Shown one piece after another: positions 27,708 through 35,002 of a DNA stretch of 44,851 nucleotides. The notes beneath the pieces are model-generated. The model ran no database searches. It saw only the letters and a list, made by a program, of their open reading frames with translations, and was not told the origin of the DNA. The DNA comes from Acidobacteriota bacterium (GTDB lineage Bacteria > Acidobacteriota > Blastocatellia > Pyrinomonadales > Pyrinomonadaceae), in assembly GCA_021323895.1 (NCBI GenBank), contig JAJPKD010000162.1, forward strand, positions 1 to 44,851, read 5' to 3'. Both the position numbers and the translations under genes were made by a program. Each line of letters opens with the position of its first letter. The first letter of the stretch is position 1.

Positions 27708-29552
27708 ATGAGTTCTCCTGTTACTCAGAAAACAATCACACTCGATCCGTCGAAGCCGCTCAGCACGAATGTTCACCTCTTGAATTGGGTCGAAAAGATG
27801 GCGAATTTGACCAAGCCGGCCGCGATCCATTGGGTCGATGGCTCAGTCGAAGAGGACGAAATGCTGAAGGCCCAAATGGTCGAAAGCGGCACCTTCATCA
27901 AGCTCAACGAGGAGCTTTGGCCGGGTTGCTACTACGCTCGCTCACACCCGAGCGACGTCGCGCGTGTGGAAGATCGGACGTTCATCTGCTCGCTGTCTAA
28001 GGATGCCGCCGGGCCGACCAACAATTGGGAAGAACCGTTTGCGATGCGCCGCAAGTTGAAGGAGCTGTTCGATGGATCGATGGCCGGCCGCACGATGTTC
28101 GTATTGCCGTTCAGCATGGGGCCAATTGGATCACCAATGTCGCAAATCGGCGTGCAGCTCACCGACTCTCCTTACGTTGTCGTCAACATGCGCATCATGG
28201 CGCGCATCGGCATGCCCGTCTATGCGGAAATCGACAAGGACTACAAGCGCGTCGTGCCGTGCATGCATTCGGTGGGCGCGCCTTTGGACCACGGACAAGC
28301 GGATGTTCCGTGGCCGTGCAACAACGAGAAATACATCGTGCACTTTCCCGAGACCCGCGGGATTTGGTCCTACGGATCGGGCTACGGCGGTAACGCACTA
28401 CTCGGCAAGAAATGCTTCGCGCTACGCATCGCTTCGAATATTGCGCGCGACGAAGGCTGGATGGCCGAACACATGCTAATCGTCGGTGTGGAAAATCCGC
28501 AGGGCGAGAAAACTTACGTGACCGCCGCTTTCCCCAGCGCCTGCGGCAAAACCAATTTCGCAATGCTGATCCCACCCGCAGGTTTCGAAGGCTGGAAGGT
28601 TTATACCGTCGGAGACGATATCGCCTGGATCAAGCCGGATGCGAACGGCTGCCTGCGTGCGATTAATCCTGAATACGGATACTTTGGGGTCGCGCCCGGC
28701 ACTTCCGAAAAGACGAATCCAAACGCGATGAAGACGCTCGCGACTAATTCCATCTTCACGAATGTCGCGCTAACGCCGGAAGGCGGTGTCTGGTGGGAAG
28801 GCATGACCGACGAGCCGCCCGCGGAATGCACGGACTGGCAAGGCAACAAGTGGACGCCGGCGATCGCAAAAGAGACTGGCGCGAAGGCTGCGCATCCGAA
28901 TGCCCGCTTTACTGCTCCGGCGTCGCAGTGTCCGACGATCGATCCTGATTGGGAAAACCCGAACGGCGTTCCGGTAAGCGCGATCATTTTCGGTGGCCGC
29001 CGCGCGACGACGATGCCGCTGGTCTATCAATCATTCAACTGGACGTCCGGCGTTTACACCGGCGCGACCATGGGATCGGAAATGACTGCGGCGGCGTTTG
29101 GCGCGATCGGCAAAGTGCGTCGCGACCCAATGGCCATGCTGCCCTTCTGCGGCTACCACATGGGCGATTATTTCCGTCATTGGATCAAGATGCAGCGCTC
29201 GTTGAGCGAAACTCCCAAGATTTTTCACGTGAACTGGTTTCGCAAAGACAAGGATGGAAACTTCATGTGGCCGGGCTTCAGCGAAAATATGCGCGTGCTG
29301 AAATGGGTCGTCGATCGCGCTCACGGCCGAACCCTCGGTAAAGAAACGCCTATAGGTTGGACGCCACACTACGACGACATTGAATGGCAAGGGCTGAATT
29401 TTTCGAAAGAGAACTTTGATGAGCTGCAAGCTTTCGACCTCAACGCGTGGCGCCAGGAAGTGCTCGGACACGAAGAGTTGTTCCTGGATCTTCACGACCG
29501 CTTGCCGCCTGAGATGGTCTATGAGCGCGAGTTATTGATTTGCAGGTTGTGA
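27708..29552 (+). CDS. pckG: phosphoenolpyruvate carboxykinase (GTP)
   Basis: A 614-residue protein, full length for GTP-type PEPCK, which converts oxaloacetate plus GTP to PEP, carbon dioxide and [15 protein letters not shown] is the P-loop with the reactive Cys at residue 279. [18 protein letters not shown] precedes it, and [19 protein letters not shown] and [23 protein letters not shown] are family signatures for nucleotide and guanine binding. It points to gluconeogenesis. A GGAG ribosome site lies 7 bases upstream and a strong terminator follows 28 bases after the stop. Confidence 0.97.
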   Translation: MSSPVTQKTITLDPSKPLSTNVHLLNWVEKMANLTKPAAIHWVDGSVEEDEMLKAQMVESGTFIKLNEELWPGCYYARSHPSDVARVEDRTFICSLSKDAAGPTNNWEEPFAMRRKLKELFDGSMAGRTMFVLPFSMGPIGSPMSQIGVQLTDSPYVVVNMRIMARIGMPVYAEIDKDYKRVVPCMHSVGAPLDHGQADVPWPCNNEKYIVHFPETRGIWSYGSGYGGNALLGKKCFALRIASNIARDEGWMAEHMLIVGVENPQGEKTYVTAAFPSACGKTNFAMLIPPAGFEGWKVYTVGDDIAWIKPDANGCLRAINPEYGYFGVAPGTSEKTNPNAMKTLATNSIFTNVALTPEGGVWWEGMTDEPPAECTDWQGNKWTPAIAKETGAKAAHPNARFTAPASQCPTIDPDWENPNGVPVSAIIFGGRRATTMPLVYQSFNWTSGVYTGATMGSEMTAAAFGAIGKVRRDPMAMLPFCGYHMGDYFRHWIKMQRSLSETPKIFHVNWFRKDKDGNFMWPGFSENMRVLKWVVDRAHGRTLGKETPIGWTPHYDDIEWQGLNFSKENFDELQAFDLNAWRQEVLGHEELFLDLHDRLPPEMVYERELLICRL

Positions 29553-29579
29553 GATTTTGAGACTGCGCTGCAGCATAGG

Positions 29580-29608
29580 GCGGCGAGGCTAAGCCTCGCC
29601 GCTTTTTT
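29580..29608 (+). terminator. rho-independent terminator after pckG
   Basis: GCGGCGAGGC, loop TAA, GCCTCGCCGC, then six T. A perfect 10-bp GC-rich stem with a T-run, placed just after pckG and before the convergent thioredoxin-like gene. Confidence 0.93.
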
Positions 29609-29636
29609 GTTTGAGCGTACGCGGAGAGCCGATGAC

Positions 29637-30113
29637 TTAACCTACCTGCGCCGCTTCCGCGGTGCCCAACATCCTTTCCAAAGCCGGCTCCATTACTTTC
29701 GTTCCGTATTCGCCCGCGGCGAATGCTTTCAACTTGTGCTGCTCATCGAACAGATAGTACGCGGGCACATATCCTTTCTCGTTCTGAAATGCGTCGCGCA
29801 ACTTATGTTCGTTGTCGATCGCGAGCGCGTCGTTAATTTCGTATTTCGTCACCGCTTCGCGCACCGCATCAACGTTCGTGTCTTCAGGATAACGCGGCAT
29901 GTGAACCGCAACTATGCGGAGTTGACCGCGGTGCTTCTCTCGCCATTCGGCAACGCGCGGCAGGTTGTCTTTGCACATGCCGCAGCTCACTGACCAAAAG
30001 TGAATCAGGATGGGATGGCCCTCGGCGTCTTGCAGAACTTCTTCGGCTGATCCGCTGAGCCATTCAGTCGCGCCTTCGAGCGAAGGCATGGGGGTTCCAA
30101 TTCTCATGGACAT
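29637..30113 (-). CDS. thioredoxin/TlpA-like redoxin
   Basis: A 158-residue protein of the TlpA/AhpC-TSA thioredoxin class. The active site is FWSVSCGMCKDNLP (C44, C47), CGMC instead of the usual CGPC or CPPC. IRIG TPMPSLEGATEWL at the start resembles the redoxin N-terminus, and VPAYYLFDEQHKLKAFAAGEYG contains the cis-Pro (VPA). There is no signal peptide, so it is cytoplasmic. It lies downstream of ahpC on the same strand and is probably a reductant or companion of the peroxiredoxin. Confidence 0.85.
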   Translation of the reverse strand: MSMRIGTPMPSLEGATEWLSGSAEEVLQDAEGHPILIHFWSVSCGMCKDNLPRVAEWREKHRGQLRIVAVHMPRYPEDTNVDAVREAVTKYEINDALAIDNEHKLRDAFQNEKGYVPAYYLFDEQHKLKAFAAGEYGTKVMEPALERMLGTAEAAQVG

Positions 30114-30135
30114 GATAGATCTCCGAGAGAGAACT

Positions 30136-30208
30136 GTGTCAGAAGCCCGCCCGTTAGGGAGAGCACGCTCGATAAAGCTGCCCTGCCTTACGCGCGGGCT
30201 TCTGACAC
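30136..30208. repeat. 73-base inverted-repeat element, copy 2
   Basis: GTGTCAGAAGCCCGC (30136-30150) and GCGGGCTTCTGACAC (30194-30208) form a perfect 15-bp stem. The interior retains an AGGG / GCCCT pair set similar to the copy at 16467. It sits between ahpC and the thioredoxin-like gene and is the same length as the actC-actD copy. Confidence 0.9.
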
Positions 30209-30215
30209 GACTTAT

Positions 30216-30794
30216 TTACGCACCAATCGTCTTCTGACCCGGCCGCCACTCGGCCTGGCAAAGTCCGCCGGTTTGCAGCGCCTGGATCACACGCAGCGTC
30301 TCTTCTGCGCTGCGACCGATGTTCAGATCGTGCACAACCTTGTAACGCAGCACGCCTTCGGGATCGATCACGAACAGGCCGCGCAGCGCGATGCCCTTCT
30401 CATCGATCAGCACGCCATAGTCTTTCGACATTTGCTTGGTAATATCGGCTCCGAGCGGAAAACGCAGTCCTTCGACGCCCCCTTTTTCACGCGGCGTTTG
30501 CAGCCACGCGCGATGCGAATAAACCGAATCGGTCGAGATGCCGATGACTTCTGCGCCGATGCCCTCGAAGTCCTCGTAACGATCGCTGAACGTCGTCAAT
30601 TCAGTCGGACACACGAACGTAAAATCTAACGGATAAAAAAGCAGAACGACCCACTTGCCCCGATAATCCGAAAGCTTGACCGGCTCGTTAAGTTTCTCAA
30701 TGTTCTTGGTTGATGGAATTTCAAAATCGGGCGCGGGCTTGCCCACTTGCGCCGATTCGTATTGAGTTGCGATTGCTGTTCCTACTGCTGACAT
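30216..30794 (-). CDS. ahpC: 2-Cys peroxiredoxin (AhpC/Prx1 type)
   Basis: A 192-residue typical 2-Cys peroxiredoxin reducing hydrogen peroxide and organic peroxides. The peroxidatic Cys is in FYPLDFTFVCPTELTTF (C62), and the resolving Cys in TGGLCQAEWRPG (C179). The motif GVLIDEKGIALRGLFVIDPEG is standard for the family. It lies 71 bases downstream of the perR-like gene on the same strand, so peroxide-dependent control is likely. An AGGAGG-like ribosome site sits just upstream of the start. Confidence 0.95.
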   Translation of the reverse strand: MSAVGTAIATQYESAQVGKPAPDFEIPSTKNIEKLNEPVKLSDYRGKWVVLLFYPLDFTFVCPTELTTFSDRYEDFEGIGAEVIGISTDSVYSHRAWLQTPREKGGVEGLRFPLGADITKQMSKDYGVLIDEKGIALRGLFVIDPEGVLRYKVVHDLNIGRSAEETLRVIQALQTGGLCQAEWRPGQKTIGA

Positions 30795-30865
30795 TCTTCC
30801 TCCTATTGGTTGTTAATGCCGCGCGGATTTACCAGCGCGACGTTTCAGAATTAAGACAAACTATT

Positions 30866-31291
30866 CTATTTACTGTCGCGACAATCGGGACACAGACCAT
30901 AAAGCGTCAGATGCACCGACTCTGCCTGAAACCGCGACGCGCGCGCCGCCGCGCGTTGTAATGCGACCGTGCCCGGCAAATCAAAATCAACGAGTTTGCC
31001 GCACGAAGAGCAGACCGCGTGATCGTGACGGTAAGTCTCGCTGTCGTAACGGCTCGGGCTCTTGCCAAACGAAGCAATCTCGCGAATCAGCCCCGCGTCT
31101 TTCAAATACCGCAGTGAGTTGTAAACGGTGGCGAAGCTGATGCCTGGCATCTTCTCCTTGGCCCGCTCGAAAACTTCGGTGGCGGTCGGATGCTCGTCCC
31201 GCATCCGCACCAACTCCAGCACGAGGCTGCGCTGTCGCGTCAGACCCGGACTCCGCTGCTTTGTCTTCGTTGATTGTTTCCGATTAACCAC
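30866..31291 (-). CDS. perR: Fur-family peroxide regulator, PerR-like
   Basis: A 141-residue Fur-family repressor. The winged helix covers about 15-85 (LTRQRSLVLELVRM, HPTATEVFERAK, SFATVYNSLRYLKDAGLI). The structural zinc site is CSSC (94-97) and CPDC (134-137). Regulatory metal ligands at H34, D83, H89, H91 and D102 match the positions PerR uses; Asp rather than Glu at the last position is the feature that separates PerR from Fur. It is flanked by ahpC and the selenoperoxiredoxin gene, which supports peroxide sensing. A PerR-box-like palindrome lies 14 bases upstream of its start. Confidence 0.88.
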   Translation of the reverse strand: MVNRKQSTKTKQRSPGLTRQRSLVLELVRMRDEHPTATEVFERAKEKMPGISFATVYNSLRYLKDAGLIREIASFGKSPSRYDSETYRHDHAVCSSCGKLVDFDLPGTVALQRAAARASRFQAESVHLTLYGLCPDCRDSK

Positions 31292-31304
31292 GACTGATTA
31301 GATT

Positions 31305-31319
31305 TACAATAATTCTAAA
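31305..31319. promoter_or_regulatory. PerR-box-like operator
   Basis: TTACAATAATTCTAA matches the Bacillus-type PerR box TTATAATNATTATAA at all but two positions and keeps the dyad. It lies between the divergent perR-like and selenoperoxiredoxin genes, 14 bases from the perR start, where it could control perR itself and perhaps both directions. Confidence 0.7.
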
Positions 31320-31506
31320 TAGTAAGTCAAGCGAAGCGGCGTGACTTTCGATGAGCGCGCCTAACCGAGAGCGATTCCCCGTCCCGTCTCCTCAACTCAA
31401 GACCAACCTTCTGAAACTCCGCAGTTTGAGTCTTGAATAGCACGGCAAAACGCGTTAGCCTTAACTCGTAAGCAATACAACTGAATCATCAACAGGAGGA
31501 ATCGAC

Positions 31507-31971
31507 ATGCCTGAAGTTGGAGATATGGCTCCGGATTTCGAGCTGAAGAGTCACCTCGACAAAGACAAGAAGGTGAAGCTCTCGGATTTCCGTGGCAAGA
31601 AAAATGTAGTAATCGCGTTTTACCCGCTCGACTGGACGCCGGTCTGAACGGCGCAGATGCCCGCATACGAGGCCGACCTCGAACGCTTCGCGGGCTATGA
31701 TGCTCAGGTTCTGGGCATTTCAATTGACAGCGTTCCCTGCCACATAGCCTGGGCCAAGAGCCTCGGCGGAATTTCCTACGATCTTCTCAGCGACTTTCAT
31801 CCCAAAGGCGAAGTAGCCCGGAGCTTCGGCGCTTATCGTGAGAACGATGGCATTGCTGAACGCGCGCTTTTCATCGTCGATAAAGAAGGCAAACTCGCTT
31901 ACAAAGACATTCACGACATTTCCGATCAGCCGGACAACGAAGAGTTGTTTGAGGTGCTGCGGAAGTTGTAA
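31507..31971 (+). CDS. selenocysteine peroxiredoxin (in-frame TGA read as Sec47)
   Basis: This is a 154-residue AhpE/BCP-like peroxiredoxin if the TGA at 31645-31647 is read through. The active-site motif is YPLDWTPV[14 protein letters not shown]; cysteine homologues have TPVCTAEMP, so the TGA is exactly at the peroxidatic residue. Upstream residues ([23 protein letters not shown]) and downstream ones ([39 protein letters not shown]) are intact. AGGAGG lies six bases before the ATG at 31507. Just after TGA, CGAGG-CCGA-CCTCG (31668-31681) inside GCCCGC...GCGGGC could be the bacterial SECIS hairpin, with its loop about 25 bases downstream. A conventional gene call would start only at 31657 and lose the active site. 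Prx-like selenoproteins are known in bacteria. Confidence 0.9.
31668..31681 (+). promoter_or_regulatory. candidate bacterial SECIS hairpin of the Sec-peroxiredoxin
   Basis: CGAGG, loop CCGA, CCTCG, flanked by complementary GCCCGC (31659-31664) and GCGGGC further out. Its distance from the TGA fits the window described for bacterial SECIS elements. If the last G:C pair opens, the loop begins with G, as in the consensus. Confidence 0.5.
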
Positions 31972-31972
31972 A

Positions 31973-32005
31973 AGCAGAAGTCAGAGATCAGATGTCAGAT
32001 GTCGG
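31973..32005 (+). repeat. heptamer tandem repeat (GTCAGAT type)
   Basis: AGCAGAA, GTCAGAG, ATCAGAT, GTCAGAT, GTCGG in 7-base phase, starting right at the stop of the Sec-peroxiredoxin gene and merging into the terminator hairpin. Confidence 0.75.
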
Positions 32006-32038
32006 AATCGACGTTCCGGCATCTGGCATTTTTCTTTC
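31996..32038 (+). terminator. terminator hairpin after the Sec-peroxiredoxin gene
   Basis: CAGATGTCGGAA (31996-32007), loop TCGACG, TTCCGGCATCTG (32014-32025): a 12-bp stem with one T:G pair, followed by GCATTTTTCTTT. It is partly built from the heptamer array. Confidence 0.75.
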
Positions 32039-32066
32039 TCAAGCCCACTAAGCTAACATCTGGTTC

Positions 32067-32798
32067 ATGACCATTTCCCGCAAATGCGTTCCGTTCACGC
32101 CATTCGATCGTGAACTTGCGAAGAGCACAATCGCTATCGTTACCGCCGGCGGTGTGCACCTGAAGGATCAGGAAGCCTTCAACATCGCTGACGAACTCGG
32201 CGACCTCACTTATCGCGAGATCCCGCCAGATGTTGATTCGGCCGATCTAATGGTGACGCATCACCATTACGATCATCGTGACGCCGATGAAGATATCAAC
32301 GTCGTGTTCCCGATCGATGTGCTGCGCGATCTTCAAGCCGAGGGCTTCATCGGGGGCATCGCTAAAAAACACATCGGCTACATGGGTTACACGATGCAGT
32401 TGAAAGCAATGTACGAAGGCACGGCGCCGGAAATCGCCAACGAGATCGACAAAGGTTCGCGCGCTGATGCGGTCGTGCTCACGGGTGGTTGACCGAGCGT
32501 CTGTCACCGCACGGTCGTCGCGGTCCAACGCGAAATCGAAATGAAAGGGATCCCGACGGTTCTCATCACCGTCAGTCCGGAAGTGTCTGCGCAAATGCGT
32601 CCGCCGCGCGCGCTCTATCCGAAAGGATTTAAAATCGGGAACAGCCTGGGCCGGCCCGGCATGCGTGATTTGCAGAAGCAAGTTCTGCGCGACGCCTTGA
32701 ATCTCATGACGCAGAACACGCGGCCCGGCGAGGCAGTCACGATCGAATATCCAGAATATGGAGAGCAATACGAACCGCCGCACGTGAAGAAGATCTGA
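32067..32798 (+). CDS. GrdB-family selenoprotein (glycine/sarcosine/betaine reductase selenoprotein B-like), TGA read as Sec142
   Basis: The frame gives 243 residues if the TGA at 32490-32492 is read as Sec: DAVVLTGG-Sec-PSVCHRTVVAVQ. The N-part IAIVTAGGVHLKDQEAF, MVTHHHYDHRDADEDIN and FIGGIAKKHIGYMGY, and the C-part EIEMKGIPTVLITVSPEV and PRALYPKGFKIGNSLG, match the short GrdB-related family that exists outside clostridial Stickland pathways. The Sec and C146 form a UxxxC pair. A hairpin, ACCGC (32506-32510) / GCGGT (32520-32524), with its loop about 18 bases after TGA, is a candidate SECIS. No other glycine reductase subunits are nearby, so the role is probably redox or thiol-related rather than glycine reduction. 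It follows the Sec-peroxiredoxin by 95 bases. Confidence 0.88.
32506..32524 (+). promoter_or_regulatory. candidate bacterial SECIS hairpin of the GrdB-like gene
   Basis: ACCGC, nine-base loop ACGGTCGTC, GCGGT. Its distance from the TGA at 32490 fits a bacterial SECIS. The stem is short and the loop does not begin with G, so support is moderate. Confidence 0.4.
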
Positions 32799-32846
32799 CG
32801 TGACGCACATCACAGCCAGACAATCATTCCACCAAAACTGCTCGAC

Positions 32847-33377
32847 ATGAGCGAATCAGGCGGCGTAGAATTGCCCACAGTGAGGGCTGCCGTTAACAAA
32901 ATTATCCAACCTCGTTCGCTGCTGGCCATGGCGCTGATGTTCTGGTGCGCGGGCACGGGTTGCATGATGGTCAGTTACGCGCGTGCTTCAATGAGCGACG
33001 CTGACTCGTCGTCGGCGATCGCCAACGAACAGCCAATGGCGGGGATGTCCGCCGCGATGGATTCGCACGCGTGCTGCAAGGCGAAGCACAGGGCTCTGAA
33101 GCATTCAGCCGCCGCTAAAGAACCTTTCAATCGCGAGTTGACGCAAGTCATGCTGCCATCGCCGGCGCAGGGTGATGCGATGAGTTGCTGTCCGTTGACG
33201 AGCGGCTCGATAGTTGTCGCGTCACGCTCGCAAACCAACGACGGCGCGTCACAAGTAGCGCACACAAATTCTTCCTCACCGAAATTGGAAAACTCGAATC
33301 AAACACCGGTCGCAATTCCACCGCGACTACCTGACCAAGCGCATTCGTATTTACTCGGTTGTGCCTTCCTAATCTAG
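32847..33377 (+). CDS. exported small Cys-containing protein of the copper island
   Basis: A 176-residue protein with an N-terminal hydrophobic segment (SLLAMALMFWCAGTGCMMVSYA) preceded by about 25 polar residues. A Met-rich stretch (EQPMAGMSAAMDSHACCKAKHR) and a second CC (MSCCPLTSG) follow. It ends with PDQAHSYLLGCAFLI. The C-terminal pattern, a Pro-rich tail then (S/T)YL ending LI, resembles that of the gene at 34000. Cys, His and Met content and position suggest periplasmic metal binding. No known family recognised. Confidence 0.7.
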   Translation: MSESGGVELPTVRAAVNKIIQPRSLLAMALMFWCAGTGCMMVSYARASMSDADSSSAIANEQPMAGMSAAMDSHACCKAKHRALKHSAAAKEPFNRELTQVMLPSPAQGDAMSCCPLTSGSIVVASRSQTNDGASQVAHTNSSSPKLENSNQTPVAIPPRLPDQAHSYLLGCAFLI

Positions 33378-33435
33378 AAATCTGCCTGCAAATAACTTCG
33401 CACGCGGTCGATCGAAACTCGATTGACTGAACTAC

Positions 33436-33455
33436 GCATCAGACCATTCTGATGC
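33436..33455. promoter_or_regulatory. hairpin upstream of the Cys-rich protein gene
   Basis: GCATCAGA, loop CCAT, TCTGATGC, an 8-bp perfect stem 32 bases before the start. Around it ATCTGCCTGCA (33380-33390) and TGCAGGCAGAT (33453-33463) form a longer 11-base inverted repeat overlapping the hairpin arm, so two alternative foldings are possible. A metal-responsive operator or leader structure is a guess. Confidence 0.45.
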
Positions 33456-33487
33456 AGGCAGATATTTCTTTAACAGGAGAACTAGCT

Positions 33488-33895
33488 ATGAATACTTTTA
33501 GACGTTTTATTCCCGCCCTCGTGCTGGGACTGACAATTGCGCTGGCCGGTGTTTCGGTGGCGCAGAACGCGAGACAAACCAGCGGCGACAAGAAAGCCTC
33601 GTGCTGCAGTTGCTGTACTGATTCGTGTCCGATGATAAAAAAGGATGCGATGAAGAATCACACGATGGCCACTGACAAGGACGGCTGTTGCGGCGATTCA
33701 TGCGACATGAAGAAGAAAGACAGCATGAAGAACCACACCATGGCGACTGACAAAGACGATTGCTGTGGTGATTCGTGTGACATGAAGAATCACGCGAAAT
33801 CCGGCACGACAATGAAGATGTCTTCCGAAAAGCATGACTGCTGCGGCGATTCGTGCAATATGAAAGACATGAAGGAGATGAAACCAAAACCGTAG
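33488..33895 (+). CDS. exported Cys-rich repeat protein, putative copper-binding
   Basis: A 135-residue protein. The signal peptide (RRFIPALVLGLTIALAGVSVAQ) is followed by a hydrophilic domain with 14 Cys. CCSCCTDSC (39-47) is followed by three CCGDSC motifs at 67, 92 and 118, plus Met/His-rich linkers. A 25-residue unit starting MKNHTMATDKD is repeated exactly in tandem (units starting at 55 and 80, 75 bases apart). The pattern fits a periplasmic metallothionein-like metal sponge next to copper efflux genes. AGGAGAA lies upstream of the ATG at 33488. No named family. Confidence 0.82.
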   Translation: MNTFRRFIPALVLGLTIALAGVSVAQNARQTSGDKKASCCSCCTDSCPMIKKDAMKNHTMATDKDGCCGDSCDMKKKDSMKNHTMATDKDDCCGDSCDMKNHAKSGTTMKMSSEKHDCCGDSCNMKDMKEMKPKP

Positions 33896-33910
33896 GTCCA
33901 TCTCTTTGCA

Positions 33911-33950
33911 CAAACTGGGCGCGGCGCTGCGTCAGGCCGCGCCCAGTTTG
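33911..33950. terminator. strong 15-bp hairpin after the Cys-rich gene
   Basis: CAAACTGGGCGCGGC and GCCGCGCCCAGTTTG are perfectly complementary around a ten-base loop, 16 bases after the stop. There is no T-run (AAGTAAACC follows), so it may be a hairpin-only terminator or an RNA-stabilising 3' structure. Confidence 0.6.
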
Positions 33951-33999
33951 AAGTAAACCTTGACGCTGATTTAGAGTTGGTTCTAGAGTAGTTTTGGCG

Positions 34000-34386
34000 A
34001 TGAAGCAACGTCTCGCATCATTGGTCCTTTTGCTCGTGCTTTTCGGCGGCGCGTTCGCCGGAGTGCCAATGAGCTTTGGCGAGAACCAATGCAGCATGGG
34101 CAACATGGACATGGAGTGCTGCAAGGCGATGCTCTTGCTGCAGAGCCGAACGAAGTTGACAAGCGATGAAGAGTTGCTGTGCCTGCTCAACTGCGCGCAG
34201 AACGGAACAACGTTGCCGGCGAGTGTCGTGCGCGTGACTGCACCGGCGCAAACGATTCAGCCTTTGCTTCCGGCTTTGACCCAACCTCTTTCGATTCCAA
34301 TTTCAGTTTCAAGAGCCGCTACGCAAGCGCACAGTCCGCCCGGTTCGCCACCAACCTATCTCCGTAATCTCACCCTTCTAATCTGA
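34000..34386 (+). CDS. exported small Cys-containing protein, second copy type
   Basis: A 128-residue protein with a signal peptide (RLASLVLLLVLFGGAFAGVP). Five Cys follow in CSMGNMDMECC (31-41) and CLLNC (61-65), with Met residues nearby, then a low-complexity Thr/Pro/Ser tail ending PPTYLRNLTLLI. Its tail resembles the end of the gene at 32847. Probably a periplasmic metal-responsive protein; no family recognised. ATG 34000 is preferred over a TTG two codons upstream. Confidence 0.68.
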   Translation: MKQRLASLVLLLVLFGGAFAGVPMSFGENQCSMGNMDMECCKAMLLLQSRTKLTSDEELLCLLNCAQNGTTLPASVVRVTAPAQTIQPLLPALTQPLSIPISVSRAATQAHSPPGSPPTYLRNLTLLI

Positions 34387-34410
34387 TTCCACCCAGGCCG
34401 TGGTGTGTCT

Positions 34411-34437
34411 TCTGTAGGTTTGAGAAAACCCTGCAGA
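34411..34437. other. imperfect hairpin before the YtkA-like gene
   Basis: TCTGTAGGTTT, loop GAGA, AAACCCTGCAGA: eleven pairs with one bulged C and one T:G pair. It could be a leader structure or the end of the preceding transcript. Confidence 0.4.
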
Positions 34438-34492
34438 GGTTGGTCTATTCGTGTGTGCCTTGACGCGCACAGAATCTGTTTGGAGGAATCAG

Positions 34493-34915
34493 ATGAAGAA
34501 ATCTCTCGTGGTAATCACAATCTTAGTCGCGGCGCTTGTATTCATCGCCGCCTGCACTAAGTCAACCACCGTTTCCAACGGCAAACCGATTGCCTCGACG
34601 ACCGTCAACAACCTGACGGCGACGCTTTCGAATTCAAGCGGTCAACTCAAGACAGGCGATCAGGAAGTCACGCTCGCGTTCACTGATTCATCAGGTAAGA
34701 ACGTCGACGTCGGCGCGGTGTCACTGAACTTTCACATGCCCGCGATGGGCGGCATGGCCGCGATGAATGATGCGGTGACGTTGACGACGACCGCGACGCC
34801 TGGTGTGTACAGCGGCAAGGTGAACATCTCGATGGCCGGTGAATGGCAAGGGCAACTTGCGTTCGAAGGGCCAGCCGGTAAAGGCAAAGCGACGTTCAGC
34901 GTGACGGCCAGGTAA
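34493..34915 (+). CDS. YtkA-like domain lipoprotein
   Basis: A 140-residue protein. The lipoprotein signal (SLVVITILVAALVFIAAC, lipobox Cys about residue 20) is followed by one beta-sandwich domain. NLTATLSNSSGQLKTGDQEV, then VSLNFHMPAMGGMAAM, then GVYSGKVNISMAGEWQGQL, match the YtkA/FixH-like family. The HMPAMGGM Met/His motif suggests copper binding in the periplasm. GGAGG lies eight bases before the ATG at 34493; the frame is open to 34451. It immediately precedes cusA. Confidence 0.86.
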   Translation: MKKSLVVITILVAALVFIAACTKSTTVSNGKPIASTTVNNLTATLSNSSGQLKTGDQEVTLAFTDSSGKNVDVGAVSLNFHMPAMGGMAAMNDAVTLTTTATPGVYSGKVNISMAGEWQGQLAFEGPAGKGKATFSVTAR

Positions 34916-34919
34916 AGAT

Positions 34920-35001
34920 TTGTCCGTTGTCAGAGTTGTCCGTGGTGGTTGCATAGGCCACGGGAGAACCAGACTACTGACAACTGACTACTAACAACTG
35001 A
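34920..35001. repeat. inverted heptamer arrays before cusA
   Basis: Left units TTGTCCG, TTGTCAG; right units CTACTGA, CAACTGA, CTACTAA, CAACTGA. TTGTCAG pairs with CTGACAA (34977-34983), and CCGTGG with CCACGG inside. The right arm ends one base before the cusA GTG start, so it overlaps the ribosome site region. Confidence 0.8.
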
Positions 35002-35002
35002 C

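Noticed and set aside
31645-32492. The two TGA codons as ordinary nonsense mutations or sequencing errors
   Set aside because: Both fall exactly at redox-active residues of families with known selenoproteins, in adjacent genes, with intact frames after them.
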